A stretch of DNA of 64,000 nt, taken from Pseudomonas sp. WN033. GTDB taxonomy: Bacteria; Pseudomonadota; Gammaproteobacteria; Pseudomonadales; Pseudomonadaceae. The stretch lies in contig NSKG01000006.1 in assembly GCA_002287035.1 (NCBI GenBank), forward strand, positions 147,674-211,673, given 5' to 3'. Positions 49,740-58,922 of this stretch are shown here, in pieces. The notes beneath the pieces are model-generated. The model was not told the origin of the DNA. It was given only the letters and a program-made list of their open reading frames with translations, and searched no databases. A program made the position numbers and the translations under genes. Position 1 is the first letter of the stretch; each line of letters begins with the position of its first letter.

Positions 49740-50795
49740 TCAGTTCAGCGGCTTAAGCGTCTCGCTGTCGAACTGCTCGTCCAGTGCTGGCGATGACCAG
49801 CTACTCCAGCGGCCGTCAGGCTCGCGGCTCAGCAGCAGAACCATCAGGTTCTGCTGGCGGGCCAGCTCCTGGGCCTGCTCCGGGCCGACCACCATCAGTG
49901 CGGTGGCCCAGGCGTCGGCGAGCATGTTCGATGGATGCAGCACGGTAACCGAGGCCAGTCGATGCTGCACCGGCTGGCCGCTGCGCGGATCAATGGTGTG
50001 CGAGTAGCGCTGGCCATCATCTTCAAAGAAGTTGCGGTAATCGCCGGAGGTAGCCACCGACAGGTCATGGATCGGCAGGATATGCTGGGCCACTTCGGCC
50101 TGGCTGCTGTCCGGCAACTCGACCCCGATGCGCCAGGGTCGACCGGGGCTGCGCTCGCCCAGGCCAACCAGGTCACCACCGATATTGACCAGATGGTTGT
50201 CCAGCCCCTGGGCCAGCAGCCAGGCTGAAACCCGGTCAACACCGTAGCCCTTGGCGATGCCGGACAGATCAACGAAATGATCGCTCAGGCGTCGGGCCCG
50301 GTGCTGCTCTTGATCCAGTTCCAGATTGGCATGACCGCTCTGGGCCAGTCGGGTGGACAGCTCATCGGCCTCGGGAATGCGTGAGGGGCGGGCCTCAGGC
50401 CCAAAACTCCAGAGATTGACCAGCGCCCCGACGGTGACGTCGAAGGCTCCGTCACTGGCCTCGGCCACCTGTTGCGCGGCGCTCAGGACCGTCATCAGCT
50501 CGGCGGACAGTTCCAGCCATTGGCCGACCGGCTGGCGGTTCAGGCGCATCAGTTCAGAATCATCGCGATAAGTCGACATGCTGGCATCGACTGCCACCAG
50601 CTCTGCCTTGATCCCTTCGTGCAGGCGGGCCAGTTCGTCCTTGCTGAGCGAGCCGGGCAGGCTGATCTGGTAAAAGGTGCCAAAGATCTGGCCATCCAGA
50701 TGCTGGATTTCCGGCTCTCGAGGTTGGCAGGCGGCCAGTAGCAGAACCAGTGCCAGTAACACAAAGGTGCGAATGCTTGTGGACAGGGCAGTCAT
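49740..50795 (-). CDS. apbE: FAD:protein FMN transferase ApbE (lipoprotein)
   Basis: Transfers FMN to threonine residues of target flavoproteins such as NqrB/C or RnfG. The 351 residues start with a lipoprotein signal peptide ending LLAAC (lipobox), so the enzyme is membrane-tethered in the periplasm. Conserved blocks: STYRDDSELMRLN, LSGIAKGYGVDRVSAWL, NIGGDLVGLG, SHTIDPRSGQPV and the AWATALMVVGP metal region. ATG 50795 was preferred to the GTG one codon before it. It lies 13 bp before uppP is read out on the same strand, so the two may be co-transcribed. Confidence 0.94.
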   Translation of the reverse strand: MTALSTSIRTFVLLALVLLLAACQPREPEIQHLDGQIFGTFYQISLPGSLSKDELARLHEGIKAELVAVDASMSTYRDDSELMRLNRQPVGQWLELSAELMTVLSAAQQVAEASDGAFDVTVGALVNLWSFGPEARPSRIPEADELSTRLAQSGHANLELDQEQHRARRLSDHFVDLSGIAKGYGVDRVSAWLLAQGLDNHLVNIGGDLVGLGERSPGRPWRIGVELPDSSQAEVAQHILPIHDLSVATSGDYRNFFEDDGQRYSHTIDPRSGQPVQHRLASVTVLHPSNMLADAWATALMVVGPEQAQELARQQNLMVLLLSREPDGRWSSWSSPALDEQFDSETLKPLN

Positions 50796-50808
50796 CACTG
50801 GGCTCCGA

Positions 50809-51606
50809 TCAAAGGAAAATCCACAACAGGAACAGGCCCAGTACCACGCGGTAGATCACGAACGGCTGCATGCCGATCCGCTTGATAAAGGCCAGGAAGT
50901 AATGGATACACAGGTAGGCGCTGATGCCCGAGAGCAGGATGCCGGCGAGCATGAAGGTCCAGTTCACCGGCTCGCTGGACTGGATCAGGTCTTTGCCCTC
51001 CAGGCCGCAGGCCAGCACGATCACCGGGATCGACAGCAGAAAGGAAAAGCGTGCGGCGGCCTCGCGGCTCAGCCCCAGCATCAGCGCGGCAGTCATGGTG
51101 ATGCCCGAGCGTGAGGTGCCGGGGAACAGGGCGATAGCCTGGGCAATGCCGATCAACAGCACGTCTTTCCAGCGCATCTCGCTGACTTCGCGCTCACCCC
51201 TGTGGCGCCAATCGGCCCAACCCAGCAGCAGGCCGAAGCCGATCAGGCCAACCGCAATCCAGATCGGCGAGCGCAATACGGTTTCGATAGTGCCTTTGAA
51301 TGCCAGTCCGGCCAGCCCGACCGGGATGGTGCCAAGGATAACTGCCCAGGCCAGCCGGGCGTCGGCGTCCAGTTGCCGGGTCGCCAGCGAGCGCACCCAG
51401 CTCTGGGTCATGTTGATCAGATCGGCCCGGAAGTAGATCAGCACGGCGGCCAGACTGCCCAGGTGCAGGGCCACATCAAAGGCCAGACCCTGGTCGGGCC
51501 AGTCGGTCAGTACCGGGACCAGAATCAGGTGCGCCGAACTGGAAATCGGCAGAAACTCGGTGAGGCCCTGGACAATCGCCAGGATGATGACTTGCAGCCA
51601 ATCCAT
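50809..51606 (-). CDS. uppP: Undecaprenyl-diphosphatase UppP (BacA type)
   Basis: Recycles the undecaprenyl carrier for cell wall and polysaccharide synthesis and gives bacitracin tolerance. The 265 residues contain the two active-site motifs: QGLTEFLPISSSAHL near the N-terminus and FPGTSRSGITMTAAL at about 160. Eight membrane segments are expected. ATG 51606 fits the family start MDWLQVIILAIVQGLTE. It precedes apbE by 13 bp. Confidence 0.96.
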   Translation of the reverse strand: MDWLQVIILAIVQGLTEFLPISSSAHLILVPVLTDWPDQGLAFDVALHLGSLAAVLIYFRADLINMTQSWVRSLATRQLDADARLAWAVILGTIPVGLAGLAFKGTIETVLRSPIWIAVGLIGFGLLLGWADWRHRGEREVSEMRWKDVLLIGIAQAIALFPGTSRSGITMTAALMLGLSREAAARFSFLLSIPVIVLACGLEGKDLIQSSEPVNWTFMLAGILLSGISAYLCIHYFLAFIKRIGMQPFVIYRVVLGLFLLWIFL

Positions 51607-51702
51607 CAGAAAAATTCCGTTACTCAATTAAAGCAGGGCGTAAGTAGAACATGCCGCATAGCCGCTATGCGAGCCCCATCTGTACGCCCGTTCAGGGTGG
51701 AT

Positions 51703-52392
51703 TCAGCGTACGTCCCAACTGGCTGCCGTGACTGACGGTTCCAGGCTCAGCCGGCCAACCACCTTTTCCACAATCAGGTCGGCCCGCTCGTTGGCCAGCA
51801 GGCTGGCGCACACTTCGACCTGGCCACGGTGATCGGCGTTCTGGCTTTCCAGTTTTTGCAGGCGCAGGCTGTCGCCCAGCAAGCCCTGCAACATCAGGGC
51901 GCGGATATGGGCCTCCTCGGCCTCGCGGCAGGTTACCGCCAGCTCGTAAGTCCACTCCATTTCGCCCTGGCTGGCAGACAGAGGTTGGCGGTTAATCAGG
52001 ATCACTAGCGGCCTGAGCAGCATATTGGTCGCCAGAATGGCCAGTGCCACCAGAGTGGCCGCCAAGAAATAACCAGCCCCGGCCATGACTCCGATGGCGG
52101 CTGAACACCACAGGGTGGCGGCGGTGTTCAGGCCGCGGATATTGGCCCCTTCCTTCATGATGACGCCGGCGCCGAGAAAACCAATCCCGGAGACGACCTG
52201 GGCCGCCACCCGAGTTGGACTGGCGTCACCATCCACCATCATTGACATCAGGGTAAAGCTGGCCGAGCCGAGTGACACCAGGGCGTTGGTACGCAGCCCC
52301 GCCATCCGTTGGCGCCACTGGCGCTCCAGGCCAACCAGTGCGCCGAGCAAGGCTGCCAGCAGCAGTGGCAGCAGCAGGTTGAGAATTTCCAT
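51703..52392 (-). CDS. mgtC: MgtC/SapB family protein
   Basis: MgtC proteins are inner-membrane factors induced by low magnesium that inhibit the F-type ATPase or modulate its work. The 229 residues have four or five N-terminal helices with GALVGLERQWRQRMAGLRTN and VSGIGFLGAGVIMKEG, and a soluble C-terminal domain (ELAVTCREAEEAHIRALML). It follows mgtE by 96 bp on the same strand, so both magnesium genes may share control. A stem-loop lies downstream at 51655-51671 (CGCATAG/CTATGCG). Confidence 0.93.
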   Translation of the reverse strand: MEILNLLLPLLLAALLGALVGLERQWRQRMAGLRTNALVSLGSASFTLMSMMVDGDASPTRVAAQVVSGIGFLGAGVIMKEGANIRGLNTAATLWCSAAIGVMAGAGYFLAATLVALAILATNMLLRPLVILINRQPLSASQGEMEWTYELAVTCREAEEAHIRALMLQGLLGDSLRLQKLESQNADHRGQVEVCASLLANERADLIVEKVVGRLSLEPSVTAASWDVR

Positions 52393-52414
52393 GAATACCT
52401 CCCTGGCAATATGG

Positions 52415-52448
52415 ATCACTGGGCTAAGCAGGAGCGTAGCCCAGTGAT
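52415..52448 (-). promoter_or_regulatory. Perfect 11-bp inverted repeat between mgtE and mgtC
   Basis: ATCACTGGGCT at 52415-52425 and AGCCCAGTGAT at 52438-52448 pair exactly around a 12-nt loop, in the 5' leader of mgtC. No T-run follows on the minus strand, so it may be a riboregulator, an attenuator arm or an mRNA-stability hairpin. Confidence 0.45.
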
Positions 52449-52488
52449 ATGACAGCTCTGGAATGGTGCGCTAGCGCTACCGGTGGAC

Positions 52489-53844
52489 TTAGCCGGGAGT
52501 GGGCAGGCCCAGAACGGCGGTGGCGATGCCGAAGTACACCAGTACCCCGCTGGCGTCGGCAATCGAGGTCACCAAGGGTGCCGAGGCGGTGGCGGGGTCA
52601 AGCTTCATGCGGTTGAGCAGGAACGGCAGGCTCATGCCGATCAGGCTGCCGACAATAACAATCAGCACCATGCTCAGAGCAACCACCAGGGCGATGTCCG
52701 GGCCACCACGGAACATGCCCAGCGTGGCCACTGCCAGACCCATGGTCAGACCCAGTGCGCTGGCAACCAACAGCTCACGACCGAGCAGCTTGCCCCAGTC
52801 GCGGAAGCGCACATCGCCGGTAGCCAGACCACGAACCATCAGCGTTGCCGCCTGGGAACCGGCGTTGCCGCCACTGTCGACCAACAGCGGCAGGAAGAAC
52901 ACCAGCACGATGTAGGCCTCAATGGTTTCCTCGAAGTAGGCGATGCCAGCCCCGGAAAAGATGTTAGCGAACACCAGCAGCACCAGCCATCCGACTCGCT
53001 TGCGGTACAGGGTGGCGAGGCTGGCGCTGCGCAGGCCGCCTTCCAGCTTGCCGATAGTCGCACCCTTGTGCATGTCCTCGGTGGCTTCGGCTTCGGCCAC
53101 GTCCATCGCATCATCATAGGTAACAATACCGACCAGCCGGTCGCCACCGTTGGTGATAGGCAGGGCCAGAATGTCATAGCGGGCGATCAGCTTGGCCACT
53201 TCCTCCTGCGGCGTGTCGACGCTGGCCGACACTACCTCATGGGTCATCAGTTCCTCGATCCGGCGATGCGGTGGCGCCAGGATCAACTCGCGCAGCGACA
53301 GGGTGCCAGCGATGCGCTGCTGCTCATCGAGTACGTAGATTTGATAGATGGTCTCGGCATCCGGCGCGGTCAGGCGGATCTGGTCCAGCGCTTCGCGGGC
53401 GGTCAGATCGGCCGGGACCACCACGTAGTCGCTGGTCATGATTGCCCCGGCAGTGCCTTCGGCATAGCTGGCCAGGCGCCGCAGGTCCTCGCGCTCTTCC
53501 TTGGCCATGCCACGCAGGATGGCATCCTGGCGTGCCTGTTCCAGCAGGTTGAACAGGTCGGCGCCTTCGTCGGCGTTCATGTGTGCGAGCAGTTGCCCAA
53601 GCTGCAGATCGTCGAGGTCTTTGGCTATCTCAAGTTGCTCATCCGGCTCGAGATAGCCAAAGACGTCGGCGCGCTCGTCCATGGGCAGATAGGTCAGTAA
53701 TTGCTGCGCGCTGGCGGCACCTTCCTGGCGAACGAATTCAGCCAGATCGGCGGGTTGCAGCTCGTTGAGGATGTGACGGATACCGTCACGGTCTTGGCGC
53801 ACCATGGCGGCGCGCAGGGCATCGGCGAGGATGTTGTAGCTCAT
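52489..53844 (-). CDS. mgtE: Magnesium transporter MgtE
   Basis: A magnesium-gated Mg2+ channel of 451 residues. It has the cytosolic N-domain (about 1-130), two CBS domains (EGTAGAIMTSDYVVV; RIEELMTHEVVSAS) and five C-terminal membrane helices with the pore region LLVDSGGNAGSQAATLMVRGL. It starts at 53844 after GGAGTTACCC. A 259-bp leader precedes it, and mgtC follows 96 bp later. Confidence 0.96.
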   Translation of the reverse strand: MSYNILADALRAAMVRQDRDGIRHILNELQPADLAEFVRQEGAASAQQLLTYLPMDERADVFGYLEPDEQLEIAKDLDDLQLGQLLAHMNADEGADLFNLLEQARQDAILRGMAKEEREDLRRLASYAEGTAGAIMTSDYVVVPADLTAREALDQIRLTAPDAETIYQIYVLDEQQRIAGTLSLRELILAPPHRRIEELMTHEVVSASVDTPQEEVAKLIARYDILALPITNGGDRLVGIVTYDDAMDVAEAEATEDMHKGATIGKLEGGLRSASLATLYRKRVGWLVLLVFANIFSGAGIAYFEETIEAYIVLVFFLPLLVDSGGNAGSQAATLMVRGLATGDVRFRDWGKLLGRELLVASALGLTMGLAVATLGMFRGGPDIALVVALSMVLIVIVGSLIGMSLPFLLNRMKLDPATASAPLVTSIADASGVLVYFGIATAVLGLPTPG

Positions 53845-54103
53845 GGGTAACTCCTTTTAGCGCGTGCCGGCCAGTGCACGCAGGAGTTACCGGGGGATTA
53901 CCGGCAGCAGGCTCCAGACGCGAACAGGCAGGCCGCGCGAACGCTGTGGTTCGGGGTGCTGTGTTCAGTTGTCAAGCATCTACTGGGAAGGTCCATAATG
54001 GCCTCATGATTTCGCCGGCAAATCGCGGCGCGTGGAAGTTAAAGGATCGGTACCTGTTGGTCAAGTCATGACCTGAAAAGTTCATCAAGCCGACAGCATC
54101 TGT
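53845..54103 (-). promoter_or_regulatory. mgtE leader and predicted promoter
   Basis: On the minus strand TTGACC (54059-54064), a 17-bp spacer and TAACTT (54036-54041) form a plausible sigma-70 promoter. Its transcript would have a leader of about 185 nt, long enough for an RNA sensor. I could not recognise an M-box or other known magnesium riboswitch. A hairpin of GTGCACGC/GCGTGC type lies close to the start codon. Confidence 0.4.
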
Positions 54104-55387
54104 TCAGGTTGCAGGCAAATAGCGCAGCAGCAGGGCAAAGGCCGGATCCAGCTGTGGCGGGCAGGGGATCTGCACCTCATGACCATTGCCCGGGGCTACC
54201 TCGATGGCCTGGCCTTGGGTGTTGCGCATTGCCTCCAGGGTAAAGCTGAGATTGCCCGAAGGGGTCATCAGCTCCATCTGGTCGCCCAACTGGAAGCGGT
54301 TCTTGACCGCCACGTGCAGCCAGTCGCCATCGCGTCGCAGGGCTTCGCCGACAAACTGGTGGCGGGTCATGCGCGAGGCTCCATGCTCATAGTTCTGGTA
54401 TACCCCCGGTGGATGCCTGCGGTAGAAACCTTCGGTGTAACCCCGGTTGGACAGGCTCTCCAGATCATCCATCAATGCCAGGTCGAAGGGCTTGCCGGCC
54501 ACCGCATCGTCGATCGCCTTGCGATAGGCCTGCACGGTGCGGGCAACATAGAAATGGGTCTTGGTTCGGCCTTCGATCTTCAGCGAGTCGATGCCCATAT
54601 CGACAAACCGCTGCACATGCTGCACGGCGCGCAGGTCCTTGGAGTTCATGATGTAGGTGCCGTGCTCATCCTCTTCGATGGCCATCGGCTCATCCGGCTT
54701 GCCGGTCTGGGTGATGATGTGGGCGCCGCGCGCTGGCTGGTAATTGCCCTCGACGGTTTCCTCGGCCGGCTTGACCTCGTACTGCCAGCGGCAGGCATTG
54801 GTGCAGGCTCCCTGGTTGGCGTCGCGGTGATTGAAGTAGCCGGACAGCAGGCAGCGCCCGGAGTAGGCGATACACAGCGCGCCGTGGACGAACACCTCCA
54901 GCCCGACATCCGGGCATTTTTCACGGATCTCGGCCACTTCTTCCAGTGACAGCTCGCGTGACAAGATTACCCGCTCGATGCCCTGGTCCTGCCAGAACTT
55001 CACTGTGGCCCAGTTCACCGCATTGGCCTGCACCGACAGGTGCACCGGCAGTTCGGGCCAGCGCTCGCGCACCAGCATGATCAGCCCGGGGTCGGACATG
55101 ATCAGTGCATCCGGGCCCATCGCTACCACCGGTTCCAGGTCCCGCAGATAGGTGGCCACCTTGCTGTTGTGCGCGGCGATATTGCTGGCCAGGTAGAAAC
55201 GTTTGCCCAGCGCATGGGCTTCGCCAATCGCGGCGGCCATCACTTCGGGGCTGTGGAAATCGTTTTCGCGCACCCGCAGGCTGTAACGCGGCTGACCGGC
55301 ATAGACCGCATCGGCGCCGTAGGCAAAGGCATAGCGCATGGCTTTGAGGGTGCCGGCCGGGGCCAGCAGTTCGGGTGTCTGGGGCAT
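54104..55387 (-). CDS. trhP: Peptidase U32-family tRNA 5-hydroxyuridine protein (TrhP/YegQ)
   Basis: Members of this family form 5-hydroxyuridine at the wobble position of tRNAs using prephenate. The 427 residues contain the U32 signature EVFVHGALCIAYSGRC followed by SGYFNHRDANQGACTNACRW, whose cysteines would hold an Fe-S cluster, and SLKIEGRTKTHFYVARTVQ. The start at 55387 (MPQTPELLAPAGTLKAMRYA) is the family N-terminus; the open frame continues upstream. Divergent from the cyclase-family gene. Confidence 0.92.
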   Translation of the reverse strand: MPQTPELLAPAGTLKAMRYAFAYGADAVYAGQPRYSLRVRENDFHSPEVMAAAIGEAHALGKRFYLASNIAAHNSKVATYLRDLEPVVAMGPDALIMSDPGLIMLVRERWPELPVHLSVQANAVNWATVKFWQDQGIERVILSRELSLEEVAEIREKCPDVGLEVFVHGALCIAYSGRCLLSGYFNHRDANQGACTNACRWQYEVKPAEETVEGNYQPARGAHIITQTGKPDEPMAIEEDEHGTYIMNSKDLRAVQHVQRFVDMGIDSLKIEGRTKTHFYVARTVQAYRKAIDDAVAGKPFDLALMDDLESLSNRGYTEGFYRRHPPGVYQNYEHGASRMTRHQFVGEALRRDGDWLHVAVKNRFQLGDQMELMTPSGNLSFTLEAMRNTQGQAIEVAPGNGHEVQIPCPPQLDPAFALLLRYLPAT

Positions 55388-55581
55388 GCTGGGGCTTCCT
55401 GTGTTCAAGACAAGATTGCGGCGCAGCATAGCCAGCCGTGCCGTACTCGGTATTGACTGAGATCATCGCTGCGGCCTATGGCGGGTCAACAGTCGGGCTG
55501 ATGGGCATGACCGCCGGGTCGCGGCATGGCATCGTTGGGTTACCAGCAAGCGCGTTATCAACAAGAACAAGGAGGCATCCG

Positions 55582-56601
55582 ATGCGCTGGAAACACCGCC
55601 CTGAAGGCTCAAACTGGGGCGAGTTCGGCCCAAACGACGAACTCGGCCGGCTCAACCTGCTGACCCCGGGCAAGGTCTTGCAGGGTGTGGCTGAGGTGCG
55701 CGAAGGGCGCAGCTTCTGCCTGAGCCTGCCGCTCGACTATCCCGGCGGCAACGCGCTCAACCGCCTGCGTCATCCACCCCGGCGCTTTACCTCCGGGCGT
55801 GGCGACAAGCTCAATTACAACTTCGAATTGCAGCGCATCAACCCGGCGTTCACCGATGTGGTCAGCGATGATGCGGTGCTGCTGTATACCCAGTATTCAA
55901 CCCAGTGGGATGCGCTGTCGCATGTCGGTGCGCTGTTCGATGCCGACGGTGATGGTGTGGCCGAGCCGCTGTATTACAACGGCTGGCGCGCCGGCGAGCA
56001 TATCCGTGGGCCGGCTGGGCATGAGGATGCGTTGGAAGGGGTGAATGCTGAGCGTCTTGGCATCGAGAAAATGGCCGAAACCGCGGTCAGTGGCCGGGCG
56101 TTGCTGATCGATCTGCAGAAGCACTGTGGCCATGAGCGGGTACTGGTCGATCATGCCCGCCTGCAGCAGATCCTGCAGGCCGATGGCGTAGTGGTCGAGC
56201 CGGGCGATATGGTCTGCCTGTATACCGGCTTTGCCGATGTGGTGCTGAGCATGGGCAAGCAGCCGGATGCCAAGACTCTGGAAAACAGCTGCGCGGTGCT
56301 CGACGGTCGCGACCCGGCGTTGTTGCAATGGATCAGCGACAGCGGTCTGAGTGTGCTGATTGCCGACAACTACGCGGTCGAGGCCTACCCGGCGCGCGAT
56401 GGCGGCAGTTGCTGCGCAGCCTTGCCGCTGCATGAGCACTGCCTGTTCAAGCTGGGTATCCATCTGGGCGAGCTGTGGTATCTGACCGAGCTGGCGCATT
56501 ACCTGCGCCAGTCCGGCCGTTACCGTTTTCTGCTTAGCGCACCGCCGCTGCGCTTGCCCGGCGCGGTTGGCTCGCCGGTATCGCCGGTGGCGTTGGTCTG
56601 A
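55582..56601 (+). CDS. Cyclase-family hydrolase (kynurenine formamidase-like)
   Basis: A 339-residue metal-dependent hydrolase of the cyclase family. The N-terminus [27 protein letters not shown]-type segment and the metal-binding region [18 protein letters not shown] are family features. The true substrate is unknown; relatives hydrolyse N-formylkynurenine or cyclic amides and lactones. ATG 55582 follows a strong AAGGAGGCATCC site. Its last 68 bp overlap the convergent chemoreceptor gene. The nearby TAXI-TRAP transporter could import its substrate, but that is inference. Confidence 0.82.
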   Translation: MRWKHRPEGSNWGEFGPNDELGRLNLLTPGKVLQGVAEVREGRSFCLSLPLDYPGGNALNRLRHPPRRFTSGRGDKLNYNFELQRINPAFTDVVSDDAVLLYTQYSTQWDALSHVGALFDADGDGVAEPLYYNGWRAGEHIRGPAGHEDALEGVNAERLGIEKMAETAVSGRALLIDLQKHCGHERVLVDHARLQQILQADGVVVEPGDMVCLYTGFADVVLSMGKQPDAKTLENSCAVLDGRDPALLQWISDSGLSVLIADNYAVEAYPARDGGSCCAALPLHEHCLFKLGIHLGELWYLTELAHYLRQSGRYRFLLSAPPLRLPGAVGSPVSPVALV

Positions 56602-58738
56602 GCCGCCGGGCAGTTTTGTCGTCACTGACCTGGAAGCTGTCGGACAACTGGTTCAGGCGCTCGGCGGTTTCCCGGACCTGGGCTGAGCTGCTGCGCAGTG
56701 TGCGGATTACCCGGGCCATCGAGCTGCTGGTCTGGGCGACCCGGTCGGCCTGGCGACCGTGCTCCTTACTATGGCTGTCCATCAGGGCGATCACCTCGAA
56801 CAGTTCCTCGACATTGCGATAGAGCAGGTCGTTGTCATCCGAGGCGGTGCTGGCCTCCTGCAGTTGCAGATCGACATCGGCCACGCCCTGTTCCATCAGA
56901 TTGACCGCCTCGCGGGTGGCTTCGTGGATGGCGTTGATGCCCTGACTGATTTCGGCGGCCGCATGAGCGGTACGGGCTGCCAGGGCCCGGACCTCGTCGG
57001 CGACCACGGCAAACCCCCGGCCATGCTCCCCGGCCCGGGCGGCCTCGATCGCGGCATTCAGGGCCAGCAGGTTGGTCTGGCTGGTGATATCGGTGATCAG
57101 CGAAACCCGGCCGGCGATGTCGGCCGAGCGCTGGTCCAGCACCTGCACGCTGTTGGCCGAGGTGGCGACGATATCGCGGATCTTGCGGGTGCCACTGCTC
57201 AGGGTGTCGAGGCGTTGGCGCGCCGAGTCGACCACGCTGGCCATGTTGGTTTTCATCTGCGCGGCGGTTTGCGAGGCATCGTCGAGCGTCTGCAACTGGG
57301 TTTCGATCATCCGCAACATCTGCTGGATATCGCCGGTGACGGTCTCGGCGGTGCTGCTGGCCTGTTCGTTGCGCGCGAGCATCTGTTCGCTATTGCGCAG
57401 GGCATGGCGGCTGGCGCGCTTGACCCGACCGACGATGGTATCGAGGTTGTCGATGAAACTGTTGACCCAGCGTCCCAGTTCGCCAGTCTCGTCCGCCACC
57501 AGCCGGCTGGTGTCCATGCGCTGGCTGAGATTGCCTTCGCCCTCGGCGATGGTGCGGATGATTTCGGTCATCCGACCCATGCGTCGGGCCAGCCGGCGGG
57601 TGCCTCGTTGCCAGAACCAGAGTGCTGAGGCGCCCATCGCCAGCGCATTGCCGGCTATGGCGAGCAGTGGCCCGGCGCCAGAAAGGGCCAGTGCGGCCTG
57701 AGTGCTGGCGAGCAGCAGCAGAATCAGCAAAAACTGACGCATCAGGGTGTAGCTGAGCGAACGGTAGCGATACACCTCTTGCAGGTCGGCCTCGCACATC
57801 ATGCCCCAGCGATCGGGCGAGCCCGGCAGACTGAAGGTCACGCCCTTGCCGATCACCGGGATATGCCGGTAGTCGGAGTAACCGGGGTAGGTAACGAACA
57901 GGTTGCTGCCGTTGCGGATGGTTTCCCGCACGCCGGGGTGCAACTGGCCGGTGGCCGGATCGGTGAAGCGAATCTCGAACTCGGTATGTGCGTTGACTCG
58001 TACAGTACCCCAGGCGGTGCGGATACCGTCCTTGAGGTTGTCGCCGTGACTGAAGGTGTTGTCTTCAAAGCGCGAGCGCGACAGCGCCCGGCCGGGTTCG
58101 ATGCTGGGGTCGAAGCGCGACTCGACCATGAAGATGTAATTGTCGCCGGATTCGGGATAAATGTGTCCCGCTTCGCGCTGGATCAGATCGCCGAGCACAT
58201 CGTTGGGCACCCGGGCGCAAAGGCAGCCGCCCTGGGGCAAGGGCAGAAAGAACATCAGGGTCACGGCATCATGAAAGCTGGAGCTGGATGGCCCCAGCGC
58301 CAGGGTCCGTGGGTCGATATACGGGCCGTGTAGCAGGCGCTGACGCAGTCCGGTCTGTAGCGCACGTGGATCCAGCGCAGCCGGCAGGTCGTTAGCGCTG
58401 CTATAGAGCGCCTGACCCTGGGCGTCGAGTACGAACAGCTCGTTGGCATCCGGCAGTTTTTCGCTCAACTGGCGCAGTTGCTGGGTGTCGATCTGTTCGG
58501 GCTCGGCCAGCAGGGCTTCGGCAATGCCTTGCAGCCCCGACCACTGGTTTTCACACCATTGCTGCAGCAGCCGGACCCGAGTGCTGGCAATGCTTTCGAA
58601 GATCTCTTCGAGCTGGGCATAACGGTTGTTATTGAGGCGGCAAGCCCAGCCCATGGCCAGTTTGCCGCTGCTGCCGGTCCAGGGCAGCCAGTGGCGTTCG
58701 GCTGCACTCAGGCTCATTGAATGGCTACGTAAAGACAT
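56534..58738 (-). CDS. Methyl-accepting chemotaxis protein
   Basis: A chemoreceptor of 734 residues. No hydrophobic segment exists near the N-terminus: the first 330 residues form a soluble region with a cache/PAS-like core ([52 protein letters not shown]). Two helices at about 335-352 and 355-376 follow, then a HAMP-like stretch and a signalling domain with the conserved tip [24 protein letters not shown]-type sequence. The sensor is thus probably cytoplasmic. Start at 58738 was chosen by a nearby GGGGG; 58792 is possible. It lies next to a TRAP transporter and may sense its substrate. Confidence 0.88.
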   Translation of the reverse strand: MSLRSHSMSLSAAERHWLPWTGSSGKLAMGWACRLNNNRYAQLEEIFESIASTRVRLLQQWCENQWSGLQGIAEALLAEPEQIDTQQLRQLSEKLPDANELFVLDAQGQALYSSANDLPAALDPRALQTGLRQRLLHGPYIDPRTLALGPSSSSFHDAVTLMFFLPLPQGGCLCARVPNDVLGDLIQREAGHIYPESGDNYIFMVESRFDPSIEPGRALSRSRFEDNTFSHGDNLKDGIRTAWGTVRVNAHTEFEIRFTDPATGQLHPGVRETIRNGSNLFVTYPGYSDYRHIPVIGKGVTFSLPGSPDRWGMMCEADLQEVYRYRSLSYTLMRQFLLILLLLASTQAALALSGAGPLLAIAGNALAMGASALWFWQRGTRRLARRMGRMTEIIRTIAEGEGNLSQRMDTSRLVADETGELGRWVNSFIDNLDTIVGRVKRASRHALRNSEQMLARNEQASSTAETVTGDIQQMLRMIETQLQTLDDASQTAAQMKTNMASVVDSARQRLDTLSSGTRKIRDIVATSANSVQVLDQRSADIAGRVSLITDITSQTNLLALNAAIEAARAGEHGRGFAVVADEVRALAARTAHAAAEISQGINAIHEATREAVNLMEQGVADVDLQLQEASTASDDNDLLYRNVEELFEVIALMDSHSKEHGRQADRVAQTSSSMARVIRTLRSSSAQVRETAERLNQLSDSFQVSDDKTARRLRPTPPAIPASQPRRASAAAVR

Positions 58739-58878
58739 CAGGTACCCCCATACCCTTTTCTTGAACCGGTCACCAAGCAATAAGCGCACCAAAATGGCAC
58801 GTAATGGCTAGATGCCCTTATTGGCAGGAAGCTGATGAATTAGAGGTTTTTTACAGTGCGCGCATATTTGGTGCGCAC

Positions 58879-58910
58879 AAAAAGAAACAGGGCGCATTGC
58901 GCCCTGTTTT
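58879..58910 (-). terminator. Intrinsic terminator after the TRAP permease gene
   Basis: AAACAGGGCGC and its complement GCGCCCTGTTT form an 11-bp stem with a short loop; on the minus strand it is followed by CTTTTT. It lies 12 nt after the stop of the TRAP permease gene (58923). The same hairpin stands upstream of the chemoreceptor gene, separating the two transcripts. Confidence 0.85.
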
Positions 58911-58922
58911 AGTGCATGCATG

